A DNA stretch of 64,000 bases from Bacteroidales bacterium (GTDB taxonomy: Bacteria; Bacteroidota; Bacteroidia; Bacteroidales; Bacteroidaceae). Below, one piece after another: positions 62,701-64,000 of this stretch (positions within the stretch are counted from its first letter, which is position 1; every line of letters begins with the position of its first letter). Below the pieces are notes generated by a model. The model did not search any database. It was not told where the DNA came from and worked only from the letters and a program-made list of their open reading frames with translations. The stretch spans positions 62,001 to 126,000 of the forward strand of contig SUXQ01000004.1 in the NCBI GenBank assembly GCA_015060905.1, in the 5' to 3' direction. The position numbers and the translations under genes were made by a program.

Positions 62701-63291
62701 TTACTTTTTCAATAAACTATCAATAGCCTGCACAAGTTCTTTAAATTCCTGTTCGTTAAACAAACGAGTCAATTTTACTATACGTCCGTCGCGGTCGATA
62801 AGAATATTGCGTGTGATACCCGATTTTCTCTCGGCATACGAAGCAAAAACATCAGCATTGCTGTCAAGAGCAATAGGGTAGCTAATGCCCGTCGTCTGGG
62901 CGAATTTCTTAACATCCTCGATAGGCTCCTCACGGTCGATTCCCACAAGGACAAAATCCTTATTATCCTTATTGGGCAACCAAATGTCACGCTCGATAAA
63001 GGGCATTTCCTTGCGGCAAACACCGCACCAGCTTGCCGTAAACTGCAACATCACCACCTTTCCACGATTCTGCGAAAGAGTGAAAGTAGTCCCGTTGGTC
63101 AAGGGCAATGTAAAATCGGGAGCAACATCACCAACCTTTACAAGATAATTATTTTCATATACGACAGAAGTATCCTTAACCTCTTGTTTCTCAATAGAAT
63201 TATCGGATGTTTGCTCGGACTGTTGCGCAGCCTTGTTGCCGCATGATAGTAAAATAAAAGTAAAGAAAATAATTGAAATAAGATTTCTCAT
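62701..63291 (-). CDS. TlpA-family thiol-disulfide lipoprotein
   Basis: 196 residues. Lipoprotein signal ends in FILLSC (lipidated Cys about 17), a Gln/Ser/Glu-rich linker follows, then a thioredoxin fold from about 55 (VGDVAPDFTLPL). The active site is ASWCGVCRKEMPF (about 91-103), complete with both cysteines, in contrast to the relative at 20555-21646. It likely reduces disulfides in the periplasm, for cytochrome or other client proteins. Stands alone downstream of the partial gene at the window end. Confidence 0.9.
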   Translation of the reverse strand: MRNLISIIFFTFILLSCGNKAAQQSEQTSDNSIEKQEVKDTSVVYENNYLVKVGDVAPDFTLPLTNGTTFTLSQNRGKVVMLQFTASWCGVCRKEMPFIERDIWLPNKDNKDFVLVGIDREEPIEDVKKFAQTTGISYPIALDSNADVFASYAERKSGITRNILIDRDGRIVKLTRLFNEQEFKELVQAIDSLLKK

Positions 63292-63355
63292 TTTTTAAAG
63301 TTTTTAAATTGTTGAATATGCTTTTTGTGAGAACCCGGATGGTAGGGTAGAGAGG

Positions 63356-64000
63356 CTACTCTGTCACAGGTTGGAAAGGAGCATCCTTTGCACCGGTCCA
63401 TTTGTAAAGCTTCGCCGTACAACTTTGACGAGGCTTACTCGATGGGTGCGAAATATAAAAATAGCCATCGCCTAAGGGACAAAGCCCTGTTGTTCCCAAA
63501 TTGAAATACCACCCGTAAACTCCCGATTTTTCATCGTATAGTCCTTTGGAAGCAAGAGCTATCGTTTTTTGCACAACCTTTCCTTCGTGTCCTTTCAGTT
63601 GCATTTTCTTAGCCTTTTTACTCCAGTCGAACATAAAAAGAGAGTAGTTGGGAAATTCTCGCTTCTTTCCTTTGTACACAGCCGCAAAAGTATTGCCGGT
63701 TGCAGGGTCGTAAGCTAAATTCTGAATACCCCAATCGCTGTTTCCCGTATAAACAAAATAGAGGTCTTTACATTTTGTCGGGCCCAGTTTATGCATATTC
63801 TCTTGCGACAAAGGCTTTTCATATTTTCCCCATTTGCTTGTGTCATAAGCGCGTAGCACCTGATAATCATTGTCGCTACGCTTAAGGTCCCCATAAATGC
63901 CATAAGATACATAAAGAAGCATCTTGCCACCTTTCTTGCCAACTTTAGGCGCAAACGTCATTCCGTCAATGCCCGAACATCCGTAGCGATGCTCAAATTC
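63356..64000 (-). CDS. putative secreted propeller-like protein (5' end outside window)
   Basis: 215 residues to the window edge with no start; the frame enters as EFEHRYGCSGIDGMTFAPK. Repeated beta blades can be seen: VGKKGGKMLLYVSYGIYGD, WGIQNLAYDPATGNTFAAVY, LCPLGDGYFYISHPS. This suggests a beta-propeller or similar fold with Asp/Gly turns. No family is recognised. The missing N-terminus presumably carries a signal peptide. Confidence 0.6.
   Translation of the reverse strand, partial: EFEHRYGCSGIDGMTFAPKVGKKGGKMLLYVSYGIYGDLKRSDNDYQVLRAYDTSKWGKYEKPLSQENMHKLGPTKCKDLYFVYTGNSDWGIQNLAYDPATGNTFAAVYKGKKREFPNYSLFMFDWSKKAKKMQLKGHEGKVVQKTIALASKGLYDEKSGVYGWYFNLGTTGLCPLGDGYFYISHPSSKPRQSCTAKLYKWTGAKDAPFQPVTE

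Overview
The window is a 64-kb chromosomal piece from a Bacteroidales-type bacterium. Promoters follow the Bacteroidetes form (TTTG or TTG, about 19-20 bases, then TAnnTTTG) and many secreted proteins carry lipoprotein or short Sec signals. The gene set fits as well: TlpA-like thiol proteins, DUF3298 and BspA-type leucine-rich repeat proteins, GH2, and a Tgt without zinc cysteines. The sequence alone does not fix the genus.

Layout. 1-2.1 kb: an ADP-ribosylglycohydrolase/phosphatase fusion cut by the window edge, a lipoprotein and a TRIC-type channel. 2.1-5.6 kb (minus): an operon of three small phage-type proteins ending in a large terminase subunit. 5.8-14.0 kb (plus): a type III restriction-modification cassette (PD-(D/E)XK protein, Mod, DUF2971 protein, Res) with decayed genes on its left. 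14.5-19.0 kb (plus): scaffold-like protein, major-capsid-like protein and four small virion or neck-type proteins. 19.2-20.5 kb: an unknown small gene divergent from an S24-peptidase repressor. 20.5-35.4 kb: mostly housekeeping genes (a redox-dead thioredoxin-like lipoprotein, MBL hydrolase, rsmG, DUF3298, a YtxH/holin-like operon, panB, lon-tgt-lptG-like-DEAD helicase, GH2 and a serine hydrolase). 35.5-40.1 kb: a thioesterase, a MITE-like inverted repeat, an 84-bp tandem promoter array, umuDC, a DUF1080-PHP lipoprotein and a relic of the thioesterase 3' end. 40.4-42.9 kb: ECF sigma factor, tRNA-Asn and a phage lysis cassette (u-spanin, GH24 lysozyme, holin). 43-52 kb: htpG, clpC, gyrA and a TPR protein. 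52-55 kb: TauE, IbrB-like, IbrA-like and a GNAT protein. 55-60 kb: an 83-bp tandem promoter array and sbcDC. 60-64 kb: a BspA-like LRR gene, a TlpA protein and a partial propeller-like protein.

The main observation is that the terminase operon, the capsid operon, the unknown gene beside the repressor and the distant lysis cassette share one promoter form: TAATTC(TGCA), exactly 23 bases, then an 8-base -7 box ending in CTTTG, ATTTG or TTTTG. The clusters are separated by housekeeping genes, and no integrase, portal or tail gene is visible. This suggests a domesticated, co-regulated phage-derived particle system resembling a gene transfer agent, or a scattered prophage remnant still under one regulator.

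A second theme is the mobile-looking promoter repeats. Each unit is a palindrome followed by a -7 box, and the units are arrayed before umuDC, sbcDC, the DUF3298/YtxH pair and the LRR gene. Two of the repeat families differ by compensatory changes in the palindrome arms.
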